55,877 nucleotides of DNA. Origin: Eggerthella sinensis (GTDB lineage: Bacteria > Actinomycetota > Coriobacteriia > Coriobacteriales > Eggerthellaceae). Made by a program: the position numbers and the translations under genes. A model generated the notes under the pieces. That model saw only the letters and a list, made by a program, of their open reading frames with translations. It did not search any database and was not told the DNA's origin. Numbering within the stretch: the stretch's first letter is position 1; every line of letters begins with the position of its first letter. This document shows, piece after piece, positions 8,216 through 17,345 of this stretch. The stretch is taken from contig NZ_PPTT01000028.1 of assembly GCF_003339815.1 (NCBI RefSeq), forward strand, positions 1 to 55,877, in the 5' to 3' direction.

Positions 8216-8558
8216 CGCCAATGCGGCGCTGCGTTATCTGCTTTGGGGTGTCGAAGATCAGGCGGAACAGGTACGCGAAGCCGTTCTCGAGGGGGCGTCG
8301 ATCGACGTCGTCGTGCTTGCGGAAGTGGTGTACGTGCTAGCGGGAGTGTATCGGTTCTCCCGCACCGAGATCGATATGGCGCTGGAGAACCTGATCGACG
8401 ACGTGTCGATGTTCGACGAGCATATCGTCCGCAGCGCTTTGCGGATGTATGCCATGAGCAGGCTTGATTTCGTCGATTGCTGGCTGATAGCGCGCAACGT
8501 TCTGACAGGCGAACACGTGCTGACGTTCGACAAGGCGATGCTGAAGCTGCTACGATGA
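8199..8558 (+). CDS. PIN-domain ribonuclease toxin
   Basis: A 119-residue single PIN domain. Acidic residues expected for metal binding are visible: Asp6 (LSALDANAALRYLL), Glu42 (VLAEVVYVL), the Asp in FVDCWLIA and the Asp in TFDKAML. PIN toxins cleave tRNA, rRNA or mRNA when released from the antitoxin. The ATG at 8199 gives the canonical N-terminal strand with Asp6; the longer upstream frame is the antitoxin's shadow. It ends 16 bases from the convergent EFR1-type gene. Confidence 0.85.
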   Translation: MLSALDANAALRYLLWGVEDQAEQVREAVLEGASIDVVVLAEVVYVLAGVYRFSRTEIDMALENLIDDVSMFDEHIVRSALRMYAMSRLDFVDCWLIARNVLTGEHVLTFDKAMLKLLR

Positions 8559-8574
8559 GCAGCTCATGCAGGCT

Positions 8575-9357
8575 TCATCGGCTGCGCCCTCCGTCCGTCC
8601 GGCACCGGGCGTCGTCCATGATGTAGTGGCGATGGAGGCCCTGCGAGGCCTGCTTGTACTCGATCGCCTCGGCGGGGCAGCCGGAGATGCAGGCCATGCA
8701 GTGGGTGCACGTCCCGTTCCACGTGGGCTTCCCGTCCACGAGGCGCACGTTGTTCAGCGGGCAGCGCGCCGCGCACATGCCGCACGACGTGCACCGCTCC
8801 GACACGGCGAAGCCCTTGTCGCTCACGCAGAACGCGTAGAACAGAGGATTCAGCGGCCCGCTGTGCAGCTTGTCGTCGAGCGTCGCCGGTTGCTCGGACA
8901 GCTGCTCGCGCGCCCGTATGCGCGCGGCGATGCGGTCGATGCGCGGCAGGGCGGCGTCGATGAGGGGCTGGCATTCCTCCGCGGGGGAGGTGGGTCCCAT
9001 GGCCAGGTAGTTCTTCGTCATCACCACGTCGGCCGCGCCGCGAAAGACGAGTCCCGTGCGCTCGCACAGCCGCTTGACGTACGCGCCGGCGTTGCGCGAG
9101 CAGCCGCCGCACGTGAACACGAAGTAGGCGTCGCGGCCACCCTCGAACGTGCTCCCCTCGATCCACCGCTCCACCACCGGCGGCAGGCGCCAGGCGTAGA
9201 CGGGCGCCACGAACACCCACGGCTCCGCGGCGGAGAACGAGCCGGTTTCGCCGGCTTTGAGGTAGCGGTTGATGGAGACGGCCTCGTCTCCCAGCTGCTC
9301 GGCTATGCGATGGGCGGCCAGCTGGCTGTTGCCCGTGCCGCTGAAGTAGAAAATCAT
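8575..9357 (-). CDS. EFR1-type flavodoxin/ferredoxin fusion protein
   Basis: A 260-residue cytosolic redox protein. The N-terminus MIFYFSGTGNSQLAA is a flavodoxin FMN-phosphate loop, and VAPVYAWRLPPVVERWI resembles the second flavin loop of this family. The C-terminal third has two [4Fe-4S] motifs, CTSCGMCAARCP and CTHCMACISGCP. Such fusions transfer electrons between ferredoxin-level donors and unknown acceptors. The start at 9357 was preferred over 9402 because the flavodoxin begins exactly there and no ribosome site precedes 9402. It is divergent from a TetR gene with operator-like sites between them. Confidence 0.82.
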   Translation of the reverse strand: MIFYFSGTGNSQLAAHRIAEQLGDEAVSINRYLKAGETGSFSAAEPWVFVAPVYAWRLPPVVERWIEGSTFEGGRDAYFVFTCGGCSRNAGAYVKRLCERTGLVFRGAADVVMTKNYLAMGPTSPAEECQPLIDAALPRIDRIAARIRAREQLSEQPATLDDKLHSGPLNPLFYAFCVSDKGFAVSERCTSCGMCAARCPLNNVRLVDGKPTWNGTCTHCMACISGCPAEAIEYKQASQGLHRHYIMDDARCRTDGGRSR

Positions 9358-9394
9358 GCATCTCTCGCTTTGCTCGTATCCGGATGATCCAATG

Positions 9395-9411
9395 TGAGAC
9401 ATAATGTATCA
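9395..9411. promoter_or_regulatory. Operator-like inverted repeat 1 (TetR/EFR1 intergenic)
   Basis: TGAGACA and TGTATCA flank a 3-base spacer (TAA) and form an inverted repeat with one mismatch. The site is between divergent genes and lies 37 bases upstream of the EFR1-type start. It is a probable binding site for the adjacent TetR regulator. Confidence 0.6.
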
Positions 9412-9441
9412 TGTTGGAGCGGGCGCCGGAACCCGGCAACG

Positions 9442-9468
9442 TGAGACAAAAGGGAGCGAACTGTATCA
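9442..9468. promoter_or_regulatory. Operator-like inverted repeat 2, half-sites 10 bp further apart
   Basis: The same half-sites TGAGACA and TGTATCA recur with a 13-base spacer that includes the ribosome site AGGGAG. The second half overlaps the first base of the tetR start codon. Spacers of 3 and 13 differ by one helical turn, so both copies present the half-sites on the same DNA face. Confidence 0.5.
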
Positions 9469-10001
9469 TGGACAAGCGCAAAGAGGCGAACCAGCAGGTG
9501 AAGGACCGCCTGCTCGACGCGTTGCTGGAATTCGCGGGCGAGAAGGACTTCTCGCAGCTCAAGGTGACCGAGCTCGTCGAGCGCTCGGGCGTGGCGCGCG
9601 CGTCGTTCTACCGCAACTTCGATTCCGTGGAGGACATCGTCGACTACGGCATCAAGCGCATGGCCCGGCTCTACCACGAGGGCATGCCCGCCGCCTGCGG
9701 CGACGCGCACAGCCGCGAGGCCATGCGCCACAAGTTCCGCTTCTACCGCGACCACGCCGCCATCGTGCTCGCGTTCCATCGCGCGCACCTGTCCACCACG
9801 CTGCTCGACGTCATCACCGATTGCGAGATCAGCGAGGGCGGTGACATGCCGGCAAGCTCCATCGCGCGCTTCGAGCTGTACTACTATGCGGGCGCGTTCT
9901 ACAACATGCTCGTCTGCTGGCTTGAGGGCGGCATGCGCGAAACCCCCGAGGCCCTGGCCGACGAGTTCCTGCGCATCGCGCGGGGAGAAACGAGAACATG
10001 A
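9468..10001 (+). CDS. TetR-family transcriptional regulator
   Basis: A 177-residue regulator. Residues about 10-55 form the TetR helix-turn-helix (LLDALLEFAGEKDFSQLKV, then VERSGVARASFYRNFDSVED), with the typical ASFYRNF recognition helix. The C-terminal region is helical and variable, as expected for ligand binding. The ATG at 9468 follows AGGGAG at a slightly long spacing of 11. It is divergent from the EFR1-type gene, the most likely target along with itself. A role in controlling the downstream M60 gene cannot be excluded. Confidence 0.85.
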   Translation: MDKRKEANQQVKDRLLDALLEFAGEKDFSQLKVTELVERSGVARASFYRNFDSVEDIVDYGIKRMARLYHEGMPAACGDAHSREAMRHKFRFYRDHAAIVLAFHRAHLSTTLLDVITDCEISEGGDMPASSIARFELYYYAGAFYNMLVCWLEGGMRETPEALADEFLRIARGETRT

Positions 10002-10038
10002 GGGAGTTTCCCCTCTGCTGCATACCCTTGTTTTATGC

Positions 10039-10044
10039 TATAGT
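10039..10044 (+). promoter_or_regulatory. Candidate -10 box for the M60 peptidase gene
   Basis: TATAGT lies within the AT-rich stretch TTTTATGCTATAGTTTCAC, 44 bases before the ATG at 10089. No consensus -35 is visible at the right spacing. Confidence 0.35.
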
Positions 10045-10088
10045 TTCACTCACAAATAAGGGGTACCTTCATAGGAGCGAACACGAAC

Positions 10089-13000
10089 ATGAATCACAGC
10101 ACTCGTCTTCTTTCGACGGCGCTCGCCGTCGTCCTGGCATCCTCGCTGTTCGGCATTCCGGCATTCGCTGCGGAAGCCGACGATGCGGGCGCGCCGACCG
10201 AACCGCGAACCGAGCCGATGGACGAACCTGCAGCGGTCGTCCCGGCAGTCGAAGACTCGTCCGAATCGCCGGAAGCGCCTGAGGCGCCGGAAGCGCATGC
10301 GCCGCTTGCCGACGCCGATGATGCGGCTATGCGGCAGGACGCCGCGGCTCCTGCGGCTGCGGGAGCGGTGCGCGTGACGCTGACCGAGGGCCGGCCCGAC
10401 GCCGTCGGCTCCTCCTACGACGTGTCCCTTGCGGGCCCCGACGGCTTCGCCGCGCGCGATGCGCTCTCCCTGTCCGCCGAGCACGCAACCGGCACCGTCC
10501 GGTTCGACGGTCTGGCCGACGGCACCTACGTGCTGACGGTCTCGACGCCCGGCGTTGCCGCGTACGCGCAGCAGCTCGACGTGCACGGCGATGCGAGCAC
10601 CCTCGAACTGGTCACGGGCGATGCAGCCGTCGATACATCCCTCGCGCATCCGGGCGTGCTCGTGTCGGGCGATGCGACCGCCGACGGCGTGGTGAACGAC
10701 GACGACGCGCAGGCCATCATCGACGCGCTCGAGCTCGGGCTGTCCGGCTCCGACGCGCCGGCCTGCGACATCGATGGCGACGGTGCCATCTCGCTCGCCG
10801 ACCTGCAAACGGCGGTCGCGAACTTCGGCGCGACGCAGGTCGATGCCACGGTGGCGCGCACGGTTTCCGCTGCGGCCGTCAAGGCCACGGTGGAGGGCGG
10901 CACGGTGGAGGGCGACCTTGCGGCCCTCGTGGGCGGCGGCTCGGCGGTGACGCTCGAGGCCGCGGACACGATTTCGGACGCCAAACCCGTGGAAGTGGGC
11001 TTCGACCTCGCAGCATCCTCCGCCGAGGCTCCGGTCATCGGCGGCCTCACCATCCAGTCGCCGCAGGGCGATAGCGCCATCGCCGCGGGCGCGGTGACGG
11101 TCGAGCTCGTCGACGGCGACCCGCTCGTCATCCCGCTCGGCACGTCCGACGCGGCTCCGGCAAGCTTCTTCCGCGCGGCTTCGACGTCTCCCACGGCCGT
11201 CGTCGACGCCGACGGCACCATCGTGATCGACCTGCAGGGCCAGGTGGCGGTGAAGAAGGTCACGCTGCGCATCACGAAGACGGCGGGCAACACGAGCCTC
11301 GCCGAGATATCCCAGGTGGAGTTCCTGGGCGACATGGCAAGCCGCATCCCCGAGCCGGAGATGAACGTGCCGCAGAACCTTGCCGCCACGCCGGGCAGCA
11401 AGACGTTCGACGTGTCGTGGGACGTCGCGCGCAACGTGACGGGCTACGAGCTTTCCATCAGCGCGAACGGCGTCGAGGAAATCACGCGCACCACGGCCAC
11501 CAAGCTCACCGTGTCGTCCTTCAAGGGTAAGAAGATCGAGAACGGCACCGTGTTCACCGTGAAGGTGCAGTCCACGAACGGCGCATGGCGCAGCGGCTGG
11601 TCCGACCCCGTGGAAGCGCGTCCGAAGGCCGACAAGGTTCCCGACGCGCCCGAGGGCGTCACGGTGAAGGGCCTCTACCGCGGCCTTGCCGTCAGCTGGA
11701 AGAACATGAAGGACACCGATTCCTACAACCTGTTCTACCGTGCGAAGGGCGACGAGGGTGCTGCGTATGCGAAAGTGGAGGGCATCTCCGCGACGTCGTA
11801 CGAGGTGAGCGGCCTTCAGGACGATACCGACTACCAGGTGTACCTAACCGGCGTGAACGAGCTGGGCGAAGGCGGTCCGTCGCTCGTGGCCGTGGGGCGC
11901 ACCGTGAACGTGAAGCCGGCGCAGCTGCCGGGCTATCAGCTGGTCAACACGAAGAACGCCGACGGGGCCTACCTCGACCACATCGTGGCGGCATCCTACG
12001 GCCGTGGTTCCATGACGGACAGCCCGCTCGACGCGGCAAGCGGCATCGCGAAGAGCGCGCTCGGCCTGTTCGACGGCAGCTACGGCTCGTATTTGCAGGT
12101 GAACGACTGGGACGAAGGCGGGGCCTATCCCGGGCCGGGCAAGGGCGTTACCGTGGAGTTCGACGAGCCGCAGACGTTCGGCATGATCACGTTCGCCGAG
12201 GTGCAGAACGGTGCCGCCTTCGGCCATTCGAACGTCACGTATCGCGACGAGAGCGGCGCGTGGAAAACGGTGGCTTCGTCCGTGCAAATGCGCACGGGCG
12301 AGAACGGGCGCACGTACGCGCTCGTGAAGCTTGCCGCGCCCATCACCGCGTCCACGGTGAAGCTGGGCGTCGGCCGCGCGTACTGGGCGCCCACCGTCGT
12401 CATCGCCGAGATGCGCTTCCACGCCTACGACAGCATCGAAGACGACATCATGGCGCTGTACGCCGACGACCTGCACCTCGAGCTGCGCGACACCGTGGAC
12501 GCCGCAATCGTCGACGCGCTGCAGCGGCGTCTCGACACCCCCGACGCGGCAAGCGGGGAGTACCACCCGCTACGCGCCGCGCTTCAGCGCGAGCTCGACA
12601 ACGCGCGCGGCCTGTTGGAGGCGACGGGCCTCGACGACACGGTGCGCGTGCATAACGGCATGTCCGCCGCGCGCGACGATCGCAACCTCGGCATCGGCGG
12701 CCTGAACGCCTGGCAGCCGCTTGGCGCGGTGGCCGGTGCGGGCGACCAGATCGTCGTCTACGTGGGCGCGCCCGGCAAGACGACAGGTTCGAGCGCGCCG
12801 CTGCGTTTGGTGGTGTCCCAGCAGCACCCCGAATCGAGCGCGGTGGCCAAGGTGGCAACCTCCCTCAAGGTGGGCCGCAACGAGATCACCATCCCGTCGC
12901 TCACCTCGTCCGACGTCGAGCATGGCGGCCAGCTGTACGTGGAGTACACCGGCTCGAACGACGCCGACGCATGGGGCGTGCGCGTGAGCGGCGCCCAAGC

Positions 13001-15356
13001 TGTGCCGTCGCTCGACCTGTACCAGGTGACCGATCCCGCCGAGCGCCTTGCGCGCACGACGGCTTACGTGGAGGCGCTCGAGTCCTTCGTGCCCGAGCTG
13101 AACGCGTCGCACGAGACGCTGCACGCGCAGGGCGACAATCGGGCGCTTGCGTACGCCTACGACGAGAGGAACTGCATCGGCAACGCCACCGACGTCATGC
13201 TCGACCAGATGCTGTACTCGGCGCCTGCCCAGCAGCTGCTTGCGGCCGCGGGGTCGGGTTCCACCGCCGAGCGCGCGACGAAGCTGTTGGCCGCCCTCGA
13301 CGGCATGGATCAGATGATGGAGCTGTTCTACCAGCACAAGGGCCTGACGAGCACCTTCGACGAGGGCACCGACGCCGCCGTGGTGAAGGCGAACACGCTG
13401 CCGTCGCGCCACCTCAACATCCGCTACACGAGGATGTTCGCCGGCGCGTTCATGTACGCCGCAGGCAACCATATCGGCATCGAGTGGGGTTCGGTGCCCG
13501 GTTTGGGCAACGCGACGCCCGTCGTGGTGGACGAGAACGGCGCGCGCGTGTCGGGCGGCTACTTCGGTTGGGGCATCGCCCACGAGATCGGCCACAACAT
13601 CAACCAGTCCCAGTACGCCTACGCCGAGGTGACGAACAACTACTTCGCGCAGTTGACCCGCACCGACGAGACGAGCGCATCGGCGCGCTTCTCCTACGAC
13701 GACGTGTACGATCGCGTGACCTCGGGCGAGATGGGCCGCACGCGCAGCGTGTTCGTGCAGTTGGCCATGTACTGGCAGCTGCGCCTTGCCTACGACGCGG
13801 GCGGCGCCTATGAGCTGTACGGCACCTACCAGGAAGCGTTCGCGAACCGCTTCTTCGCCCGCGTGGACAGCTACGCCCGCGCGCCGCAGACGGCGCCCGC
13901 GCCCGGCGGCACGGCGCTCACGCTGGGAGGCGGGGAGAGCCAGACCGTCATGCGCCTGGCCAGCGCGGCGGCCGAGCGCGACCTGACGGACTTCTTCGCA
14001 CGGTGGGGCATGGTGCCCGATGAGACCACGGCCGCCTATCTCAAGCAGTTCAGCCCCGAGACGCGGGCGCTGTGCTACGCCAACGACGATGCGCGCGCCT
14101 ATGCGCGCACCCATGCCGACAGCGGCGCGGTGGCGGGCAAAGACGTGGTGCGCGCGAGCGCCGCGGCGCAGGGCAGCCAGGTGACGCTCACGTTGGGGGC
14201 TGACGTTTCGACGGGCGACTCCGTGCTGGGCTACGAGGTCACGCGCGTGACCGTGGCCGACGGCCAGCCTCAGCGCGAGGTGGTGGGCTTCTCCACGAGC
14301 GGCACGTACGTGGACAACGCTTCCGCCCTTGGCAACCGCACGGTGAGCTACGACGTGGTTGCCGTCGACAAGTTCCTCAACCGCTCCGCCGTGCGCACGG
14401 TGAGCCCGCTGAAGCTCGACGGCGACGGGATGCAGGACAAAGACGGCTGGACGGTGAGCACGAACATGGTCTCGCCGCAGGATACGGTACCGGACGCCAC
14501 GGAGGACGACCCCGACGCTCCCGCGCCCCAGTCGGCCGCGGCGCGCATCGTCGACGGCGACGCGGCCACCGCGTTCACCGGCACAGCGGACGCAGGCGAC
14601 CCGTACATCACCATCGACCTGGGCACGCCCACCGAGGTGACCGCCGTGCGCTACGTGCTGGCGGACGCGAGCGAGGGCGCGGCGTTCGGGGCCTACCGCA
14701 TCGAGACGAGCCTCGACGGCGCGACGTTCACCCCGATCAAAGAGGGAGAGCTCGCACTGTCCGACGGCGCGGCCACCCTGTACTTCGACAACGGCAAAGA
14801 CCCATGGATCTGCACCTACGATGCGCGCTACCTGCGCATCACGGCGCCGGGCCAGGCGGGTCGGTCCCTCTCGATCGGCGAGATCGACGTGTTCGGCCCC
14901 TCGGGCGACGACGTCAGCTTGCTGGCGGACGGCGTCGGCCTGCTCAAGAGCGATTTCACCTTCCAGCAGGGCGAGGGCCAGGATCGTCAGTTCGTGCCGC
15001 AGGGCTCGCTCGTGTTCACGGGCGCGTACAAGGGCAATCCGGCATACAACGTGGTGGTGCTCTACGATGCCGAAGGCAACGTCGTGGGCGGTGTGGACGA
15101 TGACGGCGCCATCGTGGCCCGTCAGGTGATCTTCGCCCCCGATCCGGGCGACGCGATGCTCGGCGAAACGTCCGAAGGCACGTGGCTGTACTGGATCGAA
15201 CCCGCGGAGCTTGCGAAGATGGAACTGCCTTCCAGCGTGCGCGCCGAGCTCTATCGCGTGGACAACGCGCTGACGAACGAGGGGCAGCGCCTGGTGAGCG
15301 ACTCGCTGCTCATCTCGCTGCCCGATGCGCTGCCCGAGATAGAGCTGCACCGATGA
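10089..15356 (+). CDS. Secreted multidomain M60-type metallopeptidase with internal dockerin-like module
   Basis: A 1755-residue exported protein. After a signal peptide (about 1-28) comes an acidic linker. Residues about 190-248 are dockerin-like, with two EF-hand-type loops at Asp195-Asp206 and Asp227-Asp238. Two fibronectin III-like domains follow (about 425-515 and 517-607), then an F5/8C-like domain (about 616-775). The peptidase region (about 870-1310) contains HEIGHN (His1165, Glu1166, His1169) and Glu1180, fitting the HExxH(8-28)E zinc site of M60/enhancin peptidases. A third Fn3-like segment and a second F5/8C-like domain (about 1450-1605) follow. M60 peptidases cut O-glycosylated proteins such as mucins. 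No anchor is present, so surface attachment would need a partner. ATG is preceded by AGGAGCG. Confidence 0.85.
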   Translation: MNHSTRLLSTALAVVLASSLFGIPAFAAEADDAGAPTEPRTEPMDEPAAVVPAVEDSSESPEAPEAPEAHAPLADADDAAMRQDAAAPAAAGAVRVTLTEGRPDAVGSSYDVSLAGPDGFAARDALSLSAEHATGTVRFDGLADGTYVLTVSTPGVAAYAQQLDVHGDASTLELVTGDAAVDTSLAHPGVLVSGDATADGVVNDDDAQAIIDALELGLSGSDAPACDIDGDGAISLADLQTAVANFGATQVDATVARTVSAAAVKATVEGGTVEGDLAALVGGGSAVTLEAADTISDAKPVEVGFDLAASSAEAPVIGGLTIQSPQGDSAIAAGAVTVELVDGDPLVIPLGTSDAAPASFFRAASTSPTAVVDADGTIVIDLQGQVAVKKVTLRITKTAGNTSLAEISQVEFLGDMASRIPEPEMNVPQNLAATPGSKTFDVSWDVARNVTGYELSISANGVEEITRTTATKLTVSSFKGKKIENGTVFTVKVQSTNGAWRSGWSDPVEARPKADKVPDAPEGVTVKGLYRGLAVSWKNMKDTDSYNLFYRAKGDEGAAYAKVEGISATSYEVSGLQDDTDYQVYLTGVNELGEGGPSLVAVGRTVNVKPAQLPGYQLVNTKNADGAYLDHIVAASYGRGSMTDSPLDAASGIAKSALGLFDGSYGSYLQVNDWDEGGAYPGPGKGVTVEFDEPQTFGMITFAEVQNGAAFGHSNVTYRDESGAWKTVASSVQMRTGENGRTYALVKLAAPITASTVKLGVGRAYWAPTVVIAEMRFHAYDSIEDDIMALYADDLHLELRDTVDAAIVDALQRRLDTPDAASGEYHPLRAALQRELDNARGLLEATGLDDTVRVHNGMSAARDDRNLGIGGLNAWQPLGAVAGAGDQIVVYVGAPGKTTGSSAPLRLVVSQQHPESSAVAKVATSLKVGRNEITIPSLTSSDVEHGGQLYVEYTGSNDADAWGVRVSGAQAVPSLDLYQVTDPAERLARTTAYVEALESFVPELNASHETLHAQGDNRALAYAYDERNCIGNATDVMLDQMLYSAPAQQLLAAAGSGSTAERATKLLAALDGMDQMMELFYQHKGLTSTFDEGTDAAVVKANTLPSRHLNIRYTRMFAGAFMYAAGNHIGIEWGSVPGLGNATPVVVDENGARVSGGYFGWGIAHEIGHNINQSQYAYAEVTNNYFAQLTRTDETSASARFSYDDVYDRVTSGEMGRTRSVFVQLAMYWQLRLAYDAGGAYELYGTYQEAFANRFFARVDSYARAPQTAPAPGGTALTLGGGESQTVMRLASAAAERDLTDFFARWGMVPDETTAAYLKQFSPETRALCYANDDARAYARTHADSGAVAGKDVVRASAAAQGSQVTLTLGADVSTGDSVLGYEVTRVTVADGQPQREVVGFSTSGTYVDNASALGNRTVSYDVVAVDKFLNRSAVRTVSPLKLDGDGMQDKDGWTVSTNMVSPQDTVPDATEDDPDAPAPQSAAARIVDGDAATAFTGTADAGDPYITIDLGTPTEVTAVRYVLADASEGAAFGAYRIETSLDGATFTPIKEGELALSDGAATLYFDNGKDPWICTYDARYLRITAPGQAGRSLSIGEIDVFGPSGDDVSLLADGVGLLKSDFTFQQGEGQDRQFVPQGSLVFTGAYKGNPAYNVVVLYDAEGNVVGGVDDDGAIVARQVIFAPDPGDAMLGETSEGTWLYWIEPAELAKMELPSSVRAELYRVDNALTNEGQRLVSDSLLISLPDALPEIELHR

Positions 15357-15412
15357 GCGCCCGCATCCGCGTAGGACGAACGATACGAGCCGAGAGGGAA
15401 ACGGTTTTTGCC

Positions 15413-16249
15413 ATGAGCATGACGATGAAGAAGGTTTTGGCCGCAACGATGGGCGCGCTCGCGCTGTGCCTGGCGCTCGCGCCGGGCGTCGCCTGGGGTG
15501 CGACGGACCCCGACGTGGTGTTGACGCCGGTTGACGGGGTGAGCGACGTGGCCGTGGCCATCGAGTTGCCCGAAGGCGCGCGCGACGACGTGCGCACCCT
15601 GCGCCTCACGCTCGAGGTGACCGCCGACGATCTGGATGCGGTGAACGTGGGCTTCGCGTTCGGCGACGGGGCGGGCGCGTCCGCCGTCAAGGAGGCGCGG
15701 TATCGCGTGCAGGATGATGGCACGGGCCGACTCAACCTGTATCTCGCCGGCAACGACAACCTGTTCGAGAGCGACGTGCTCGCGCTCGGCCGCGTCACCG
15801 CGGTGCCGGCCGACGGTTCCGACGGTGCGGTGCGGGTCACCGTGGCCGTGGCCGCCGACGGCTTGTCGGTGGTGAACGCCGCGCATACGGCTTCCGCGCT
15901 TGCGGCGACCTCGTCCGACCCGGTGACGGTGGAGGTGGGGAAGGGCTCGACGCCGAACCCGCCGACGCCTCCCGACGGCTCGGACGACGGCAACGATGAC
16001 GGCAACGGCTTGGGCAATGGCGACGGCGACGGCAATGGCAATGGGTCCGGTGCGGGCGGCGGTACCGGGGACGGTGCCGTTAAGGATCTCGGCACGAACA
16101 CGAGTCCCGGGGCGCCCTTCGGCATGGATCGCTCGCTCGTCTCCACCGGCGACGTTCTCGTGCCGGTCGTGGGCGTGCTCGCCGCTCTCGTTGCGGCCGC
16201 TGCGATCGTCCTTGCGGTGGTTGTCGTACGACGCCGGTCCCGTCGCTAA
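15413..16249 (+). CDS. Surface-anchored protein with possible cohesin-like domain
   Basis: A 278-residue exported protein. It has a signal peptide (MKKVLAATMGALALCLALAP) and a beta-rich domain at about residues 31-178 with a run around NLFESDVLALGRVTAVPADG that resembles the strand pattern of cohesin domains. A Gly/Asn/Asp-rich linker follows (about 180-225). The end has LVSTGD (residues 242-247), a hydrophobic helix and RRRSRR, which resembles a sortase sorting signal or a simple membrane anchor. The gene starts 56 bases after the M60 gene on the same strand. A scaffold role for the dockerin-bearing enzyme is inferred, not shown. Start may be at any of the Met codons 15413, 15419 or 15425. 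Confidence 0.6.
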   Translation: MSMTMKKVLAATMGALALCLALAPGVAWGATDPDVVLTPVDGVSDVAVAIELPEGARDDVRTLRLTLEVTADDLDAVNVGFAFGDGAGASAVKEARYRVQDDGTGRLNLYLAGNDNLFESDVLALGRVTAVPADGSDGAVRVTVAVAADGLSVVNAAHTASALAATSSDPVTVEVGKGSTPNPPTPPDGSDDGNDDGNGLGNGDGDGNGNGSGAGGGTGDGAVKDLGTNTSPGAPFGMDRSLVSTGDVLVPVVGVLAALVAAAAIVLAVVVVRRRSRR

Positions 16250-16252
16250 GCG

Positions 16253-17314
16253 CTAGCGCCTTGCGCGGCGCGCGAGCGCGATGACGAGGCCGAGGCCCAC
16301 CACCGCGCATGCGGTGACGCCCGCCGCCCAGAGGAAGCCGGGAACCTGCTCCTCGGCCACGGTCGGCTGCGCCGACGACGCGTCCGCGGACGCGTCGTCG
16401 TGCGCGACGCCGTCGTGCGCGGCCGCAGCCGACGCCGACGCCGACGCCTGCGTGCCTTCCTCGCCCTCCGCCCCGTCCGCGGCCTTGCCGTCGGTCGCTC
16501 CGTCTGCGGCCTCGTTGCCGTTCGACGAGCCCGATCCCCCGCCCGCTTCGGAGCCCTCGATCGCGTAGGCGACGTCGGGCGCGGAGGGCAGGGGGCGCAC
16601 CGTGCCCTCGGGGTCGATGCGCTCGCTCTCGCCCTGTCCGACGCCGCCGCGGTTGCCGTCGTTGTCGCCGGCATCGACCTCGGGCGGGTTCACGACGTTC
16701 GGGGGCTCGGGATTCGGCTCGTCGGGGTCGGGCGAAGGGCTGGGAAGCCATTCCTCTTCGTATTTGAAAAGCGCCGGCTCGAACGCGGTGGTCGTCAGGA
16801 CGCCGTCCTCGAGCGTCACCGCGGTTGCGCGCAGGTAGAAGTCGCGATAGTCGACGGTGGGCGAGGAGTAGCTCACCGTGCAGTACAGGATGGTCTGATC
16901 CTCGTAGTTGTCGTCGTAGACGGGCCGGATGCTGTCGATGTCGAACGCGTACTCCTGCCAATCCTCGACCCATTCGAACGTGCCCCAGCGTTCCCACTCG
17001 CCGGGCTCGTCCGCGTATGCGCGGTCGACGTAGAGAACCTGCAAGGCAGGATGCCCGGATTCCCCGTCGCGGTGGTACGGGTCGACCGGCAGCGAGGGCA
17101 GGAACAGCAGCGCGCTCATGCCGCGGTCGGGAATGATGCGAACGATCTGCCCGAACGGCTTGTCCACGTGGTCGATGGCGTCTTCGCCTCCCATGCTTCC
17201 GCCGCCGACGAACGCGAACGCTGCGCCGCCCGGCAGGGCAAGCGCGGCTGCAAGGGCGAATCCGAGCGAGCATGCGAGCGTGCGACGGGCGTGTTTTCTG
17301 GTACGATGCAACAC
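16253..17314 (-). CDS. Signal-peptide-bearing, C-terminally anchored surface protein of unknown function
   Basis: A 353-residue protein not assigned to a family. GTG 17314 is chosen because AAGGAG lies 5 bases before it and gives a compact signal peptide (RTRKHARRTLACSLGFALAA...). The folded part (about residues 35-185) is rich in Tyr, Trp and Asp. It is followed by a long Pro/Gly/Ser/Ala/Asp-rich linker and a C-terminal transmembrane helix (FLWAAGVTACAVVGLGLVIA) ending RRARR. Its stop lies 3 bases from that of the cohesin-like gene (convergent), and its start is 31 bases from the divergent kinase gene. The position suggests a surface role in the same glycan locus. Confidence 0.65.
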   Translation of the reverse strand: MLHRTRKHARRTLACSLGFALAAALALPGGAAFAFVGGGSMGGEDAIDHVDKPFGQIVRIIPDRGMSALLFLPSLPVDPYHRDGESGHPALQVLYVDRAYADEPGEWERWGTFEWVEDWQEYAFDIDSIRPVYDDNYEDQTILYCTVSYSSPTVDYRDFYLRATAVTLEDGVLTTTAFEPALFKYEEEWLPSPSPDPDEPNPEPPNVVNPPEVDAGDNDGNRGGVGQGESERIDPEGTVRPLPSAPDVAYAIEGSEAGGGSGSSNGNEAADGATDGKAADGAEGEEGTQASASASAAAAHDGVAHDDASADASSAQPTVAEEQVPGFLWAAGVTACAVVGLGLVIALARRARR

Positions 17315-17345
17315 GGAGGCTCCTTGTCGTCGCGGAAGGCGGTTC

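Noticed and set aside
12570-15446. 958-residue open frame antisense to the M60 gene
   Set aside because: It has no recognisable domain, is His/Arg/Val-rich and mirrors the codon bias of the plus-strand gene; typical antisense artefact in GC-rich DNA.
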